Source of the DNA: Gudongella sp034004165
Lineage (GTDB): Bacteria; Bacillota; Clostridia; Tissierellales; Tissierellaceae
NCBI GenBank assembly: GCA_034004165.1
Contig: JAVEXI010000043.1
Coordinates: 1 to 14,209, forward strand
Reading direction: 5' to 3'
Length of the DNA stretch: 14,209 nucleotides
A program made the position numbers and the translations under genes. Below are positions 5,863-13,302 of this stretch, in pieces. Below the pieces are notes generated by a model. That model did not search any database, was not told the origin of the DNA, and worked only from the letters and a program-made list of their open reading frames with translations. Within the stretch, counting starts at the first letter, position 1, and the number at the start of each line of letters is the position of its first letter.

Positions 5863-6240
5863 CTAAAGTTTGATATTGTAAATGTCTTTCATAACACTTT
5901 TAATAATTGATAATGAGTCGTCAAAAGATGATTTATTCATTGATTTAATTGTATTAAAGTGTTCTCTTCCCTTATCTGTGATTCTATAAACTCTAATGGT
6001 ACGCTTGGTTGGTTCTTCCCAATGCCCTGTTATATATCCTTCAGTTTCCATTTGATTTAGCAGTGGATATACCATTCCAGGGCTAGGAGTCCATTTTCCG
6101 CTTAATCTTCTACTGATTTCGTCTATTAATCTGTTGCCATAATAGCTCTTCGTATTCAAAAGATGTAGAATGTACAGTTTAACAAACGAAGTAGTGCTAA
6201 TAGTTGTCGGAAACTGTCTTTGTCTTTCTCCCTTTATCAT
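5863..6240 (-). CDS. PadR family transcriptional regulator
   Basis: The 125-residue protein has the PadR winged helix: FVKLYILHLLNTKSYYGNRLIDEIS (about 19-43), the recognition region SPGMVYPLLNQMETEGYI (53-70), then the wing and YRITDKGREHF (90-100), typical of the family. PadR proteins are dimeric repressors, often of transport or stress genes, which usually bind near their own promoter. The ATG overlaps the stop codon of the PHP gene (ATGA), and its own stop overlaps the Shine-Dalgarno of aspC. It is unusual for such a regulator to sit inside a metabolic operon; the ligand and targets are unknown. No operator-like palindrome is evident in the short region before the operon. Confidence 0.88.
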   Translation of the reverse strand: MIKGERQRQFPTTISTTSFVKLYILHLLNTKSYYGNRLIDEISRRLSGKWTPSPGMVYPLLNQMETEGYITGHWEEPTKRTIRVYRITDKGREHFNTIKSMNKSSFDDSLSIIKSVMKDIYNIKL

Positions 6241-7049
6241 TTTGTTTTCTCCATAAAAGTAGGTATTAGATCAATATCGGTTACGATACTTCCTAGAATA
6301 GATTCATCACCATGAAAATCAGAGCCACCTGTTTCAATTAGTCCTTTTGATTTACATAGCTCAGAATAGTAAATTTGTTGCTCTTTTGTATGCTTTGTAT
6401 GTCTGCATTCTATGCCCATTATACCTTTTTCTATGCAAAATGTCACCGTCTCTTTATGCTTTAACAGGCCTGGGTGAGCAAGTATTGAAATTCCTCCAAC
6501 GGCGTGAATTAACTCTATTGTTTCTTCAACACTGAGCTTGTAACGATCTATAAATGCAGGTTTTCCCTTATCCAGGTATAAATCGAAGGCATTGGGGACA
6601 TCCTTTGCATATCCATATTCAACTAGTTTTCTGGCAATGGTTGCCCTTCCTATAAAACCATTACTCCTTGCTTCATCTAAAATTTTCTGTTTTGGAACAT
6701 CCAAACCGATTTCTATAAGCCTGTTGAGTATCTTTTCTCCTCTTTCCCATCTGGAAGACTTTAATTCTTCTAACTTAGAGATAAGACGACGGTCCTTATA
6801 ATCTATAAAATACCCTAGTATATGCGCTTCGTCTTCATTGTATGCACAGCTAAATTCTATGCCTGGGACAATCAAAAAATCTTTATACTTATCACCATGA
6901 ACAATTGCTCTAGCAATTCCATCTATGGTGTCATGGTCTGTTATTGCGATTCCATCTAGCTTTTTATTTACCGCTTTGTCTACCAATTGTTCTGGCGTAA
7001 ATAGGCCATCAGAACAGTCTGTATGTGTGTGTAAATCGATATAGCGCAA
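6237..7049 (-). CDS. PHP domain phosphoesterase (YciV/TrpH-like)
   Basis: The 270-residue protein carries the complete PHP metal-site set: DLHTHTDCSDG (H7, H9, D14), TDHDT (H39), E65 in PGIEFSC, H76 in AHILGY, H192 in LAHPG, and D244 and H246 in GGSDFHG. It belongs to the YciV/TrpH group. Characterized members hydrolyse 3',5'-bisphosphonucleotides or act as 5'-3' exoribonucleases that trim rRNA ends (RNase AM); which applies here is not decidable from sequence. The start is TTG, with GGGAGG 8 nt before it. It is the first gene of an operon with padR and aspC and follows the rny terminator. Confidence 0.88.
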   Translation of the reverse strand: MRYIDLHTHTDCSDGLFTPEQLVDKAVNKKLDGIAITDHDTIDGIARAIVHGDKYKDFLIVPGIEFSCAYNEDEAHILGYFIDYKDRRLISKLEELKSSRWERGEKILNRLIEIGLDVPKQKILDEARSNGFIGRATIARKLVEYGYAKDVPNAFDLYLDKGKPAFIDRYKLSVEETIELIHAVGGISILAHPGLLKHKETVTFCIEKGIMGIECRHTKHTKEQQIYYSELCKSKGLIETGGSDFHGDESILGSIVTDIDLIPTFMEKTK

Positions 7050-7090
7050 AGTCTTTACCTCCCTGTCATATTATATGCAATTAACTATGT

Positions 7091-7116
7091 AAAAAACCTG
7101 CCTTTCGGCAGGTTTT
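7091..7116 (-). terminator. Rho-independent terminator of rny
   Basis: On the minus strand AAAACCTGCC, loop GAAA, GGCAGGTTTT forms a 10-bp stem followed by further Ts (six in all). It starts 5 nt after the rny stop codon and is the clearest intrinsic terminator in the window. Confidence 0.93.
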
Positions 7117-7121
7117 AATTT

Positions 7122-8663
7122 CTATTTAGCGTATTCTGTTGCTCTCGTTTCACGAATTACGTTAACCTTAATTTGTCCAGGATAGTCAAGTTCATCTTCA
7201 ATTCTCTTTACGATATCACGGGCAGTGTGAATAATCTGAGCCTCAGATACATCTTCAGGCTTAACCATAATCCTGATTTCTCTACCTGCCTGTATTGCAA
7301 ATGATCTTTCAACACCTGGGAACGAGTTTGCAATCTCTTCAAGTTTTTCAAGTCTCTTAATATAAGCCTCAAGAGTTTCTCTCCTTGCTCCAGGCCTTGC
7401 AGCTGATATAGCATCTGCAGCCTGAACGAGTATTGCTTCAACTGTTTCAGGTTCAACATCTCCGTGATGCGCTTCCATTCCATGTAGTACTTCTTTAGAT
7501 TCTTTATATCTCCTTGCAAGATCTACACCTATGGCAACGTGTGGACCTTCTATTTCGTGGTCAACGGCTTTGCCTAAGTCGTGCAATAAACCAGCTCTTC
7601 TGGCAATCTTAACATCAGCACCAATTTCAGCAGCCATAATTCCTGCCAACTGCGAAACTTCTACTGAATGTTTAAGAACATTCTGACCATAGCTTGTTCT
7701 ATATCGCAGCCTTCCAAGAAGTTTGATTATCTCAGGGTGAAGTCCGTGAACAGCAGCATCAAAAGCTGCCTGCTCTCCTGCTTCCCTAATGGTGTTTTCT
7801 ACCTCTTTACGGGCTTTCTCAACCATTTCTTCAATCCTTGCAGGATGTATTCTTCCATCGACAATTAATTTTTCTAAAGCTATTCTGGCGACTTCTCTCC
7901 TAATCGGATCAAAACCTGATAGAACTACAGCCTCCGGAGTATCGTCTATTATTAGGTCGATACCAGTCAGCGTTTCCAGCGTTCTGATGTTTCTTCCCTC
8001 TCTACCGATGATTCTACCTTTCATTTCATCGTTTGGCAGCGCTACTACCGTCACAGTTGTTTCAGCGACGTGATCGGCTGCTACTCTCTGAATAGTGGTT
8101 GAAATAATCTCTCTGGCCTTTTTATCAGCTTCTTCTTTTGCTTTAGCTTCCATATCTTTAATCATGATTGCAGATTCAACGACGATTTCTTTTCTGGTTT
8201 TCTCCAGCAAAATGTCTTTTGCATCATCAGAAGATAGTCCTGATAGTCTTTCAAGTTCCTGTGTTTGTTTCTCATAGAGAACATTTACAGATTCTTCTTT
8301 CTCTTCCAGAGTTTTTAATTTCTTTGAGAGGTTCTCTTCCTTCTTTTCAATAGACTCATTTCTTCGGTCTATGGCTTCCTCTTTGTTTTGTACGCGCCTT
8401 TCAAGCTTCTGTACTTCGTTTCTTCTCTCTCTGATTTCTCTGTCGATTTCAGTTCGAGATCTGTGAATCTCTTCTTTGGCTTCTAAAAGAAGCTCTTTCT
8501 TTCGAGCTTCGCCATCTTTAACAGCATCTTCAGTAATCTTTTTTGCTAACTCTTCAGCATTATTTATTTTCCCTTCACCGATGTATCTTCTAATTAAATA
8601 ACCGATGACTAATCCAATAATTAGGCTAAGAATTGCATAAATTAGCTTTTCAATAGGAAACAC
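7122..8663 (-). CDS. rny: Ribonuclease Y
   Basis: The 513-residue protein has the RNase Y layout. An N-terminal membrane helix (about 8-26) is followed by a long charged coiled coil (about 30-185). The KH domain has GRIIGREGRN (217-226). The HD domain has HDLGK (361-365) with further conserved residues HVAIG (375-379) and EAHHGD (397-402). The length is normal for the family. RNase Y is the membrane-bound endonuclease that starts mRNA decay in many Firmicutes. The GTG at 8663 is taken as start, but GGAGG overlaps it by one base, whereas an in-frame ATT at 8654 stands 8 nt from the site. Against ATT, the B. subtilis N-terminus as I remember it aligns without gap to the GTG start. A promoter and a structured leader of about 165 nt precede the gene. 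Confidence 0.96.
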   Translation of the reverse strand: MFPIEKLIYAILSLIIGLVIGYLIRRYIGEGKINNAEELAKKITEDAVKDGEARKKELLLEAKEEIHRSRTEIDREIRERRNEVQKLERRVQNKEEAIDRRNESIEKKEENLSKKLKTLEEKEESVNVLYEKQTQELERLSGLSSDDAKDILLEKTRKEIVVESAIMIKDMEAKAKEEADKKAREIISTTIQRVAADHVAETTVTVVALPNDEMKGRIIGREGRNIRTLETLTGIDLIIDDTPEAVVLSGFDPIRREVARIALEKLIVDGRIHPARIEEMVEKARKEVENTIREAGEQAAFDAAVHGLHPEIIKLLGRLRYRTSYGQNVLKHSVEVSQLAGIMAAEIGADVKIARRAGLLHDLGKAVDHEIEGPHVAIGVDLARRYKESKEVLHGMEAHHGDVEPETVEAILVQAADAISAARPGARRETLEAYIKRLEKLEEIANSFPGVERSFAIQAGREIRIMVKPEDVSEAQIIHTARDIVKRIEDELDYPGQIKVNVIRETRATEYAK

Positions 8664-8716
8664 CTCCAGTTTATTAAATTTTCAAGTTCCATATTGCAAT
8701 TATACCTAATCTCATT

Positions 8717-8795
8717 GACCATTTTAGTATTGCAACGGTCTGTTAAGCCGAAAAATCGTAAGATGTTACGGCGAATTCCCTTCTATGGGATTGCG
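8717..8795 (-). other. Structured 5' leader of rny (hairpins)
   Basis: Three hairpins lie in the predicted leader. CCC (8780-8778) and GGG (8789-8787) close a loop extended by flanking imperfect pairs between 8772 and 8795. CGTAA (8770-8766) pairs with TTACG (8761-8757) around a 4-nt loop, competing with GCCG/CGGC pairing of 8772-8769 with 8750-8747. GACC (8740-8737) pairs with GGTC (8720-8717). I recognise no known riboswitch; cis-regulation of RNase Y is only a possibility. Confidence 0.45.
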
Positions 8796-8831
8796 AAATA
8801 TCGTATATTCTATATGGTTAAACATAACTTA

Positions 8832-8860
8832 ATTCTATTACTTTTGGAGATTTCTGTCAA
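8832..8860 (-). promoter_or_regulatory. rny promoter
   Basis: On the minus strand, a perfect TTGACA (8860-8855), 17 bp and TAGAAT (8837-8832) form a strong sigma-A promoter just after the stop codon of the preceding gene. Transcription would begin near 8825, giving a leader of about 165 nt. A second isolated TATAAT at 8704-8699 lacks a convincing -35. Confidence 0.75.
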
Positions 8861-8862
8861 GG

Positions 8863-9516
8863 CTATTGCTCTCCTATAAAAGTTGCGACGCTTGAATTTC
8901 CAACGTATTCAATTCGATACGTACTCTTCGACAACGCTGCCAGGTGATTGTTGTGAGTAACCATTATAATTTGTCTGTTGAAAATTTCTGATGTTTGCTT
9001 AAGGAAATCTCCTACGTTATGTATATATTCTTCGCTAACGTGTTTTGCTGGCTCATCAAGAATCAAAGGGCCTGCAATTAAAGGTTTATGAGTCTGTAAA
9101 AATGATATTCTAAGTGCCAGAGAGACGATATCAACAATGCCTCCGCCACGGGATTGCTCAGGTTTTGTCTTAATAAAGAAGTCATTTGCATTACTAATTA
9201 CGTAGAATTCTGCACTTGCTTTGTTTCGCAGTTCTTCCAGTTCAATTTGAAATTCTATGGAAGCATCAAAAATATATTGCAGGCACTTCGAAACTAAAGA
9301 TTCAATCTGGTTTTTTGCCTGGTTGCGCGCAAATTCGGAAGTCATTTGAAATAGTGTCATGACTCCCTCTAGGGTTTCTAATTCATCGTCTATAGATTTG
9401 AGCTTGTCACGATAGGACGCTTGCATGGTAAGCAAGTGTTCTCTCTTCCCTTGTTGTCTTTCTATTGACAGCTTAAGTGTATTCGACCTTTCTTTTAATT
9501 CTTTAAGATCTGACAA
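8863..9516 (-). CDS. SbcC/Rad50-like ATPase, C-terminal part (signature motif, Walker B)
   Basis: About 217 residues corresponding to the C-terminal part of an SMC-like ATPase. Numbered from the GTG at 9525: a coiled coil (about 5-55); the ABC signature region SRGGGIVDIVSLALRI (125-140); Walker B with catalytic acid LILDEP (154-159, D157 and E158); the D-loop region AKHVSEEYI (160-168); and the H-loop histidine H191 in MVTHNNH. It has no Walker A, so it must pair with the ORF at 9774. The GTG at 9525 directly follows the TAG of the preceding ORF and lies inside its AGGTGA ribosome site, so I prefer the in-frame TTG at 9516, 5 nt after that site. It is the last gene of its operon. Confidence 0.82.
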   Translation of the reverse strand: MSDLKELKERSNTLKLSIERQQGKREHLLTMQASYRDKLKSIDDELETLEGVMTLFQMTSEFARNQAKNQIESLVSKCLQYIFDASIEFQIELEELRNKASAEFYVISNANDFFIKTKPEQSRGGGIVDIVSLALRISFLQTHKPLIAGPLILDEPAKHVSEEYIHNVGDFLKQTSEIFNRQIIMVTHNNHLAALSKSTYRIEYVGNSSVATFIGEQ

Positions 9517-9525
9517 AATAATCAC

Positions 9526-9771
9526 CTACTTGCCTAAAAGATCTTTCGGTAGCAATTCATTAGCCTTCTTTAACAACTCATCGATTTTCTCTTTTAGAAC
9601 TTCTATCTCTTTGTCGAGGTTTTCTGGCTTAACTCCTAATTCGGACAGTTCACTTATAATTTGTTCTTCTTGTTTCTTTAACTGTTCAAGCCTGGCTTCT
9701 GCCTTGTATTTAAGTGTCTTTGCCTTCTCCAATCCTTCTTTAAGCTCATTTAATTCCTTTTCATAATCCAT
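9526..9771 (-). CDS. Small coiled-coil protein within the split SbcC/Rad50 cluster
   Basis: The 81-residue, highly charged protein is almost entirely predicted coiled coil (heptad-like Leu/Ile spacing through KELNELKEGLEKAKTLKYK and on to KEKIDELLKKANELL). It has no enzymatic motif. It lies exactly between the N-terminal and C-terminal parts of the SbcC/Rad50-like ATPase, where an unsplit protein would have the start of its returning coil. GGGAGG lies in the end of the previous ORF, 9 nt before the ATG, so translation is probably coupled. It may be a third subunit completing the coil or an adaptor at the hook. Absence of rare codons or frameshift signals and good ribosome sites argue that it is a real gene. 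Confidence 0.75.
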   Translation of the reverse strand: MDYEKELNELKEGLEKAKTLKYKAEARLEQLKKQEEQIISELSELGVKPENLDKEIEVLKEKIDELLKKANELLPKDLLGK

Positions 9772-9773
9772 TG

Positions 9774-11225
9774 TTAATGACCTCCCAGATGGTTATTTAT
9801 AAGCTGCTCAATAGTAGAATTACTTATATCACTATAACAATAAGGACATTTTCCAATTTCCATGAGAAGCTCTGCATATTTGTTTAAAATCTTTTCATGG
9901 GAGATTGTAATATTCTCAACTTCTTTATCAAGCTTTGTATTTTCTTCTGTTAGGGTATACAGTGAACTGTTAAGCTTTCTTAGTTTGTCATACTTATTTA
10001 TATATTCACCGATTTTTGCTATGTCGCCCGATGTGGAAACAGCATCATCAATTCTATTCATAAATTCCTGCCCAATCTGAATACTATTACTGTTCCGCTT
10101 ATACTCATCATTAAGTCTTTGAAGGTGAATGTAATTCTTAGTTACCTGTTCAAGCTGATATACAGTATCAATACCCTCTTCTGTTCCTTTTAACTTTAAT
10201 AAAGTTTCACTCAATTTATCTGATTCTGTTATTACATCAATATAGTCTTTGTTGATTTTAGTCAGTCTATTTATTTGTAAATTTAACTGTTCTGATTGAC
10301 TAATATCATTTGTCACTACATCGATACTTTCGAGTCTTTCAAGGGTAGCTATGGTCAATTTCTTATCATCAGAAATTTCCCTAATATTTCCTTGCTTTGC
10401 TGAAAGATTTCTAAAATTCGTAAGATGGTTCTTTAGTATTTCTGTATTTAACTCCAAGTCGTCAATTCCATTTAGTTTCGTTAATGTATTTTTTTGTATT
10501 AAAATTTCATCAGAAAGCTTTGAAAAGCTCATAGAAAGTTTAATTAATTTCTCTTTTAGGAGTTCCTGTGATTCAATTTCAGAAATAATCAATGATACTT
10601 TCTCATTTCTTTCAACTAAATCGTCTAAATAGTCATATTCCGCTATTTCCTTTTCTAAATCTGCTAATTGTTCTCCAGTGTCTTTCCTTATGAGGTTTAG
10701 ATTTCTTGTATCCCTTAATACTTCTCTCAAAGCATCATCTAAAAGATTGACACCTACAAGACGACCTATTGCATTAGCTCTGGTTGCTGTTTTTTCTGAA
10801 AGAAGAAAAGGACCTTCAAGCTGCTCACCCAGATTAATAGCAGCATCGGATTCTGAATCAAGACTAATTTTCGATATTCCAGTTGCAGCTTGAATCTCTT
10901 CTGGTACACCAGATCCAATACCTTCGAGTCTCAGTTCTTCTCCGTAAGAGTCAATTAACAAATAACCATTTTTACTTCTTGTCCTATATCTTTGAATCAA
11001 AGTACCATCACTGAATTCAACAGTGACACTGCAATCTTTTTCGCCTTCTCTTATAAAGAAATCACCAGATGGTTCATTATACAGAGCCCACTTAAGAGCT
11101 CTTATTACAGCTGTCTTACCAGAATCAGAAGGTCCAACAATAACATTTAGGCCCTGTTCAAGATTAAATTCTGTGTTTTTATGAGATTGAAAGTTTTCTA
11201 GTTCAACTTTTTTAATATATTTCAT
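9774..11225 (-). CDS. SbcC/Rad50-like ATPase, N-terminal part with Walker A and zinc hook
   Basis: About 483 residues of an SMC-like ATPase. Numbered from an ATG at 11234: the beginning KKVELENFQSHKNTEF (8-23) is the typical SbcC/Rad50/RecF opening; Walker A is GPSDSGKT (34-41); a Q-loop region lies around NLGEQLEGPFLLSE (134-147); a long coiled coil follows (about 180-460); and CPYC (463-466) near the C-terminus matches the CxxC zinc hook at the apex of Rad50. The protein ends 20 residues after the hook, without signature or Walker B motifs, which are encoded at 8863-9516. I prefer the ATG at 11225, since TAGGTGG (11241-11235) abuts the ATG at 11234. The gene follows the nuclease gene after 4-13 nt. 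Confidence 0.85.
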   Translation of the reverse strand: MKYIKKVELENFQSHKNTEFNLEQGLNVIVGPSDSGKTAVIRALKWALYNEPSGDFFIREGEKDCSVTVEFSDGTLIQRYRTRSKNGYLLIDSYGEELRLEGIGSGVPEEIQAATGISKISLDSESDAAINLGEQLEGPFLLSEKTATRANAIGRLVGVNLLDDALREVLRDTRNLNLIRKDTGEQLADLEKEIAEYDYLDDLVERNEKVSLIISEIESQELLKEKLIKLSMSFSKLSDEILIQKNTLTKLNGIDDLELNTEILKNHLTNFRNLSAKQGNIREISDDKKLTIATLERLESIDVVTNDISQSEQLNLQINRLTKINKDYIDVITESDKLSETLLKLKGTEEGIDTVYQLEQVTKNYIHLQRLNDEYKRNSNSIQIGQEFMNRIDDAVSTSGDIAKIGEYINKYDKLRKLNSSLYTLTEENTKLDKEVENITISHEKILNKYAELLMEIGKCPYCYSDISNSTIEQLINNHLGGH

Positions 11226-11238
11226 TATAACCATCCAC

Positions 11239-12207
11239 CTAAATATTTTTCATCTGAACTGCCGCTATTCTCCTAAGAGCTTCTTCTCTTACAGACTTAG
11301 GTACTTTCTCAGTCAGTGCTACTTCTGTTATTAGATCGTTTATATCTATTTTTTCAAAATCCAAAGCGGCATCTATTGTCTGTTTAAATTCATAAATCCT
11401 CTCACTTCTAAAAACACCATTTTCCAGGACTGTTCTATCAAGGACTTCTTCACCAGGCTTTGCACTTTTGAGGTAAATATCTTCCACTTGTATTTCTTCA
11501 GACAGGTCGAGCATAACAACCTTTGGTCTTCTCTCCATTTCTCTGATGCTGTTGGTGACTCGCACCAAACTTCCAGGATTTATAAAGTATTTACCATCCC
11601 TTATGACAGTATCAAAGCCAGCGTGGTAGTGTCCGCAAAGCGTTATATTTGCTTTTGTTTCTATTACATCATCTATAAGAGTATACGGGATTCCCTTGAT
11701 AAATGGTTTATCTAAAAGCATCCCATGAACTATATTTATAGCATAGGAAGCTCTTTTGTCTACCTCTTTCAATATGTAGTTATCAGGTGATAAGTCTATG
11801 TCATAGGAATAAGGAACTCCTGTCAGTTGCACAGTCATATCATCCTTTGTTACAAGTATGGGTGAATCTTTGTCTACAACATTTAAAAAGTCAAAGCTCC
11901 TCAACAGTCCAAGCATAGTCCTGTCGAGGGTATCAGGGTTGTGCCCAAATATATCGTGATTTCCACTGACGATATATATAGGCTTTGTAATTGTCTTCAA
12001 TATATGGGCAAACCTGGAAACGACAGAAATTGAACTGTCAGGACGGTCAAAGAGATCTCCGCCATGTATAACAAAATCAATATCTCTTTTATCGATAATT
12101 TCTGCAATTTCCTGAAACTTCTGTTCCATCGTCTCGATAAATACGTCTTTTCTGTTTCGTGGGTTTGAACCCCTTATATGTGTATCTGTAAAGTATAGAA
12201 ACTTCAT
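11239..12207 (-). CDS. SbcD/Mre11-like metallophosphoesterase (DNA repair nuclease)
   Basis: The 322-residue protein has the ordered motifs of the Mre11/SbcD calcineurin-like nucleases: DTH (D8, H10), GGDLFD (D51), SGNHD (N83, H84), VHG (H161) and GHYH (H193, H195). All metal ligands are present. The C-terminal 70 residues are helical and probably contact the ATPase partner, as in SbcD. SbcD with SbcC opens hairpins and trims protein-blocked DNA ends. AGGAGTGG (12220-12213) precedes the ATG by 5 nt and begins right after the T run of the recA terminator. The gene therefore depends on read-through from recA or a promoter inside it. It forms an operon with the three ATPase ORFs. Confidence 0.88.
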   Translation of the reverse strand: MKFLYFTDTHIRGSNPRNRKDVFIETMEQKFQEIAEIIDKRDIDFVIHGGDLFDRPDSSISVVSRFAHILKTITKPIYIVSGNHDIFGHNPDTLDRTMLGLLRSFDFLNVVDKDSPILVTKDDMTVQLTGVPYSYDIDLSPDNYILKEVDKRASYAINIVHGMLLDKPFIKGIPYTLIDDVIETKANITLCGHYHAGFDTVIRDGKYFINPGSLVRVTNSIREMERRPKVVMLDLSEEIQVEDIYLKSAKPGEEVLDRTVLENGVFRSERIYEFKQTIDAALDFEKIDINDLITEVALTEKVPKSVREEALRRIAAVQMKNI

Positions 12208-12222
12208 GTTACCACTCCTATG

Positions 12223-12249
12223 AAAAAACCTCCATTTCAGGAGGCTTTT
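12223..12249 (-). terminator. Rho-independent terminator after recA
   Basis: On the minus strand AAAAGCCTCC (12249-12240), a 6-nt loop and GGAGG-TTTTTT (12233-12223) form a stem ending in six Ts, 4 nt after the recA stop codon. One G:T pair lies in the middle of the stem. The Shine-Dalgarno of the downstream nuclease gene starts 2 nt after the T run. Confidence 0.88.
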
Positions 12250-12252
12250 ATT

Positions 12253-13281
12253 CTATGACTCGGTTTCTGCTTGATCCTCTTCCCCTTCTACAAGGCCAAA
12301 TTTTGCTCGTACTAATTTATCGATTTCATCATACATTGCAGGGTTGTCCCTTATGAAATCTTTGGCATTTTCTCGTCCCTGTCCTAATCTTTCATCCTTA
12401 TAACTATACCAGGAACCCGACTTTTGAATCAAGCCTGCTGCTACTCCTGTATCAAGGAGGCTACCCTCTCTGGATATTCCCAGACCATACATTATATCAA
12501 ATTCGGCTTGTTTGAATGGAGGCGCAACTTTGTTTTTTACGACTTTTACTCTAGTTCTATTACCAACAACTTCGTCGCCTTGTTTAATAGAATCAATTCT
12601 CCTTACATCAAGTCTTACACTGGCATAGAACTTAAGAGCTCTACCACCAGAAGTGGTCTCAGGATTTCCAAACATTATTCCAACTTTTTCTCTAAGTTGA
12701 TTTATAAATATACAAGTAGTATTTGATTTATTAATAGCACCTGCCAGTTTTCTAAGTGCCTGTGACATAAGTCTAGCTTGGAGGCCGACGTGGGCATCAC
12801 CCATATCTCCTTCAATTTCTGCTCTTGGTACCAGCGCAGCTACAGAGTCAATGACAACGACGTCTATAGCGCCACTCCTAACAAGTGCTTCAGTAATTTC
12901 AAGAGCTTGTTCTCCTGTATCTGGCTGCGAAATAATTAGTTCTTCAATATTGACGCCAAGCCTTTTAGCATAAGATGGATCCAATGCATGCTCTGCGTCA
13001 ATAAAGGCAGCTATTCCACCATTTTTTTGAGCTTCGGCAATAACGTGGAGTGCAATTGTTGTCTTACCTGATGATTCTGGTCCGTAAATCTCAATTATTC
13101 TTCCCCTTGGAACACCTCCTATACCAAGTGCTATGTCTAGTTCTAGGGAACCTGTTGATATAAATTCCATACTCATATGGGTTCCTTCCCCATACTTCAT
13201 AATTGAGCCTTTTCCAAACTGCTTTTCAATTTGACTAAGTGCAAGGTCCAGAGCTTTTTTTCTATCGTTGATGTCCGCCAT
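12253..13281 (-). CDS. recA: Recombinase RecA
   Basis: The 342-residue protein is a complete RecA. It has Walker A GPESSGKT (67-74), Walker B VVVIDS followed by VAALVP, the L1 region EIEGDMGD, the L2 loop REKVGIMFGNPETTSGG, the ATP-contacting QL motif FINQLR, and a C-terminal domain with an acidic tail (EGEEDQAETES). RecA forms filaments on single-stranded DNA, drives strand exchange and triggers LexA self-cleavage. The ATG is the only reasonable start. Its strong Shine-Dalgarno lies 22 nt upstream, with a small perfect hairpin between. A sigma-A promoter and an SOS box precede it. cinA lies upstream in the usual cinA-recA order; recX does not follow. Confidence 0.98.
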   Translation of the reverse strand: MADINDRKKALDLALSQIEKQFGKGSIMKYGEGTHMSMEFISTGSLELDIALGIGGVPRGRIIEIYGPESSGKTTIALHVIAEAQKNGGIAAFIDAEHALDPSYAKRLGVNIEELIISQPDTGEQALEITEALVRSGAIDVVVIDSVAALVPRAEIEGDMGDAHVGLQARLMSQALRKLAGAINKSNTTCIFINQLREKVGIMFGNPETTSGGRALKFYASVRLDVRRIDSIKQGDEVVGNRTRVKVVKNKVAPPFKQAEFDIMYGLGISREGSLLDTGVAAGLIQKSGSWYSYKDERLGQGRENAKDFIRDNPAMYDEIDKLVRAKFGLVEGEEDQAETES

Positions 13282-13287
13282 AATATT

Positions 13288-13302
13288 TCCAGTTAAACTG
13301 GA
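13288..13302 (-). promoter_or_regulatory. Hairpin between Shine-Dalgarno and start codon of recA
   Basis: TCCAGTT and AACTGGA are perfectly complementary around one base. The strong ribosome site AAAGGGGTGA (13313-13304) lies on one side and AATATT-ATG on the other. Without the hairpin bases, the distance from GGTG to ATG would be about 8 nt; with them it is 23. The palindrome might alternatively be a protein site on DNA. Confidence 0.6.

Noticed and set aside
7063..7075. TATAAT before the PHP gene as its promoter
   Set aside because: The predicted start would fall on the ribosome site and no -35 of quality stands 17 bp upstream; too weak to list, though the operon must have some promoter or rely on read-through of the rny terminator.
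8717..8795. Known riboswitch in the rny leader (c-di-GMP, c-di-AMP, preQ1)
   Set aside because: None of the conserved core sequences of these classes that I can recall is present on the minus strand.
8863..11234. Frameshifted or degenerate sbcC pseudogene
   Set aside because: All three ORFs have intact motifs, separate ribosome sites and tidy stop/start junctions at domain borders, which does not fit random decay or sequencing error.
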